6,297 nt of DNA from NCBI GenBank assembly GCA_021798415.1, contig JAJZGO010000091.1, forward strand, positions 1-6,297, written 5' to 3'. Numbering within the stretch: the stretch's first letter is position 1; every line of letters begins with the position of its first letter. The notes beneath the pieces are model-generated. The model was not told where the DNA came from. It saw nothing but the letters and a program-made list of their open reading frames with translations, and ran no database searches. The stretch comes from Thermoplasmata archaeon. GTDB taxonomy: Archaea; Thermoplasmatota; Thermoplasmata; Lutacidiplasmatales; UBA184. Shown piece by piece: positions 5,220 through 6,297 of this stretch. Both the position numbers and the translations under genes were made by a program.

Positions 5220-6297
5220 CGCCGGCCTCGAGCGTGAACCCGGGCCGGGGACGGAACTCCGGGTAGGGGATCGGGAACCGGCCGGGGTCCACGAACTCGA
5301 GCGCCTCCCGCTCCGAGGACGGACCGTCTCCGACCGACAAGAGGGCCGCGAGCCGTCGGGCGACGCCGCCCGCGCGCATGACCCCGAAACCGTTGAACCC
5401 GGTCATCGCGTACAGTCCGGTGGCGCCGGGCACCGCGCCGACCAGCGGGCGACGGTCCGGGGTCGACACGCAGACGCCGGCCCACGCCCGGACGAGCTCG
5501 GCGTCGGCCCAGCAGGGAAGGCGCTCCTCGAACGTCGTCGCGAGGTGCTCGACGAACTCGGGGTCTCCGCCGGTGTTGAACCGCTCGGGGTCGACCTCGA
5601 CGAGCTGCGTGCCATCGCCGGCGAGGATGCGGCCGTTCGACTCCGGTCGAACGTACACGTCCCGGTCGATGTCGTGGACCGAGGGGAACAACGGGGCCGG
5701 AACCGAGGGCTTCAGCACGGCCGCCTGGGTCCGGTACGGCACGAGCGGGAGCGGGCGCCCCAGGGCGTGGCTCAGCCGCTTCGACCAGGCCCCGGCGGCG
5801 AGGACGCACCGGGGGGCCCGGACCGACCGCCCCGAGACCCGGACGGTCCATGCCTCGCCGTCGCGTGTCGGCGGATCGAACGGCGCGCCCAGCCAGAACT
5901 CGACCCCGGAACCCCGGGCGGCCTCGGCGTACATCTCCGCCATCGTGCTCGGCGTGACGACCGCGTCGTCGGGTCCGAGGAGCGCGGCCCGAACGCCGTC
6001 GAACCGCCCCCACGGCACGTCCCGCTCGAGCGTGTCGACGTCGATCTCCACGACGCGGACGCCCCACTGCCGAAGGCGCCGGACCGCCTGGTGCACCGGT
6101 TCGACCGCGGCCTCCTCCCGGGTCCACCGGGCGAACCCGTTGACCGAGTACGCCGACGGGTCGTGCCGGGCGGCGAGGGACGCGTACTCGGCCTTCGAGT
6201 CGCGGGTGACCTCGACATCGAACCGGTTCCACAGCTGTTCCGTGACGATGCCGGCCGCCCGGCCGGTCGCGCCCGCCGCCGTCGTCCGGGGGTCGAC
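5203..6297 (-). CDS. FAD-dependent oxidoreductase, DAO family (5' partial)
   Basis: The frame is open from the right window edge to TGA at 5205-5203, giving 364 visible residues; only the N-terminal dinucleotide-binding GxGxxG segment (roughly 30-45 residues) is missing. Numbering visible residues: GATGRAAGIVT (9-19) is the FAD-contacting loop after the first Rossmann strand; VVTPSTMAEMYAEAARGSGV (113-132) and CVLAAGAWSKRL (164-175, the ATG/AGAW motif) are typical; YVRPESNGRILAGDG (215-229) is a substrate-domain strand; WAGVCVSTPDRRPLVG (272-287) and TGFNGFGVMRAGG (299-311) form the C-terminal FAD-binding signature. This is the glycine/sarcosine oxidase, SoxB and D-amino-acid dehydrogenase group, which oxidises amines or amino acids using FAD. 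The exact substrate cannot be read from sequence. Apparent starts inside it (for example GTG 6096) are internal, because the homology runs through to the edge. It leads the operon with glycerate 2-kinase; the promoter lies outside the window. Confidence 0.9.
   Translation of the reverse strand, partial: VDPRTTAAGATGRAAGIVTEQLWNRFDVEVTRDSKAEYASLAARHDPSAYSVNGFARWTREEAAVEPVHQAVRRLRQWGVRVVEIDVDTLERDVPWGRFDGVRAALLGPDDAVVTPSTMAEMYAEAARGSGVEFWLGAPFDPPTRDGEAWTVRVSGRSVRAPRCVLAAGAWSKRLSHALGRPLPLVPYRTQAAVLKPSVPAPLFPSVHDIDRDVYVRPESNGRILAGDGTQLVEVDPERFNTGGDPEFVEHLATTFEERLPCWADAELVRAWAGVCVSTPDRRPLVGAVPGATGLYAMTGFNGFGVMRAGGVARRLAALLSVGDGPSSEREALEFVDPGRFPIPYPEFRPRPGFTLEAGDDPRF

Noticed and set aside
3927..5237. 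A 436-codon plus-strand open frame opposite the glycerate kinase
   Set aside because: It is Arg/Glu/Pro-rich shadow coding from GC-rich DNA; the minus strand carries all conserved kinase motifs.
5216..6232. A 338-codon alternative minus-strand frame over the oxidoreductase
   Set aside because: It is Arg/Gly/Pro-rich and lacks FAD motifs, which are all in the frame running from 6297 to 5203.

Overview
The window is GC-rich and looks archaeal. Evidence for this is a TATA-type promoter (TTTTTAAATA) ahead of the main gene, a secreted YVTN-type beta-propeller rich in N-glycosylation sequons, a MOFRL-family glycerate 2-kinase, and a Shine-Dalgarno site that matches the 16S 3' end perfectly. A high-GC, Thermoplasmatota-like uncultured lineage is my best guess. 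That guess is inference; no rRNA or other marker gene is present.

Layout, left to right. (1) Positions 1-192 (+) hold the last 63 codons of an aldehyde dehydrogenase of the lactaldehyde/glyceraldehyde dehydrogenase type. (2) Positions 193-879 look empty but contain, on the minus strand (about 323-723), the decayed N-terminal part of an IS630-type transposase; a short AT-rich promoter region follows. (3) Positions 880-2829 (+) encode a 649-residue secreted protein with 14 YVTN-like repeats, which fits two seven-bladed propellers. (4) Positions 2830-3252 carry no convincing gene. They probably are the non-coding left end of an IS110-type element and include a run of hairpins that could be a relic of its bridge RNA. 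(5) Positions 3253-3568 (+) are a dead IS110 transposase fragment with an in-frame stop, a frameshift and lost catalytic acids. (6) Positions 3637-6297 (-) form a tight operon read right to left: an FAD-dependent amine/amino-acid-type oxidoreductase (N-terminus beyond the window), a glycerate 2-kinase overlapping it by 17 bp, and a 75-residue unknown protein overlapping the kinase by 4 bp (GTGA). A perfect 6-bp hairpin follows the operon.

How the parts fit. The aldehyde dehydrogenase and the glycerate 2-kinase could be the glyceraldehyde-to-glycerate-to-2-phosphoglycerate steps of the non-phosphorylative Entner-Doudoroff pathway known from Thermoplasma and Picrophilus, but they lie on opposite strands and the pairing is inference. 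The propeller gene lies between two transposon relics and is visibly less GC-rich than its neighbours, so it looks like an accessory surface-protein cassette inserted between metabolic genes. No complete novel defence or mobile system is visible. The items most worth a second look are the candidate IS110 bridge-RNA relic, the 14-blade propeller, and the unknown small protein coupled to the glycerate kinase, whose coding signal begins inside the kinase tail.
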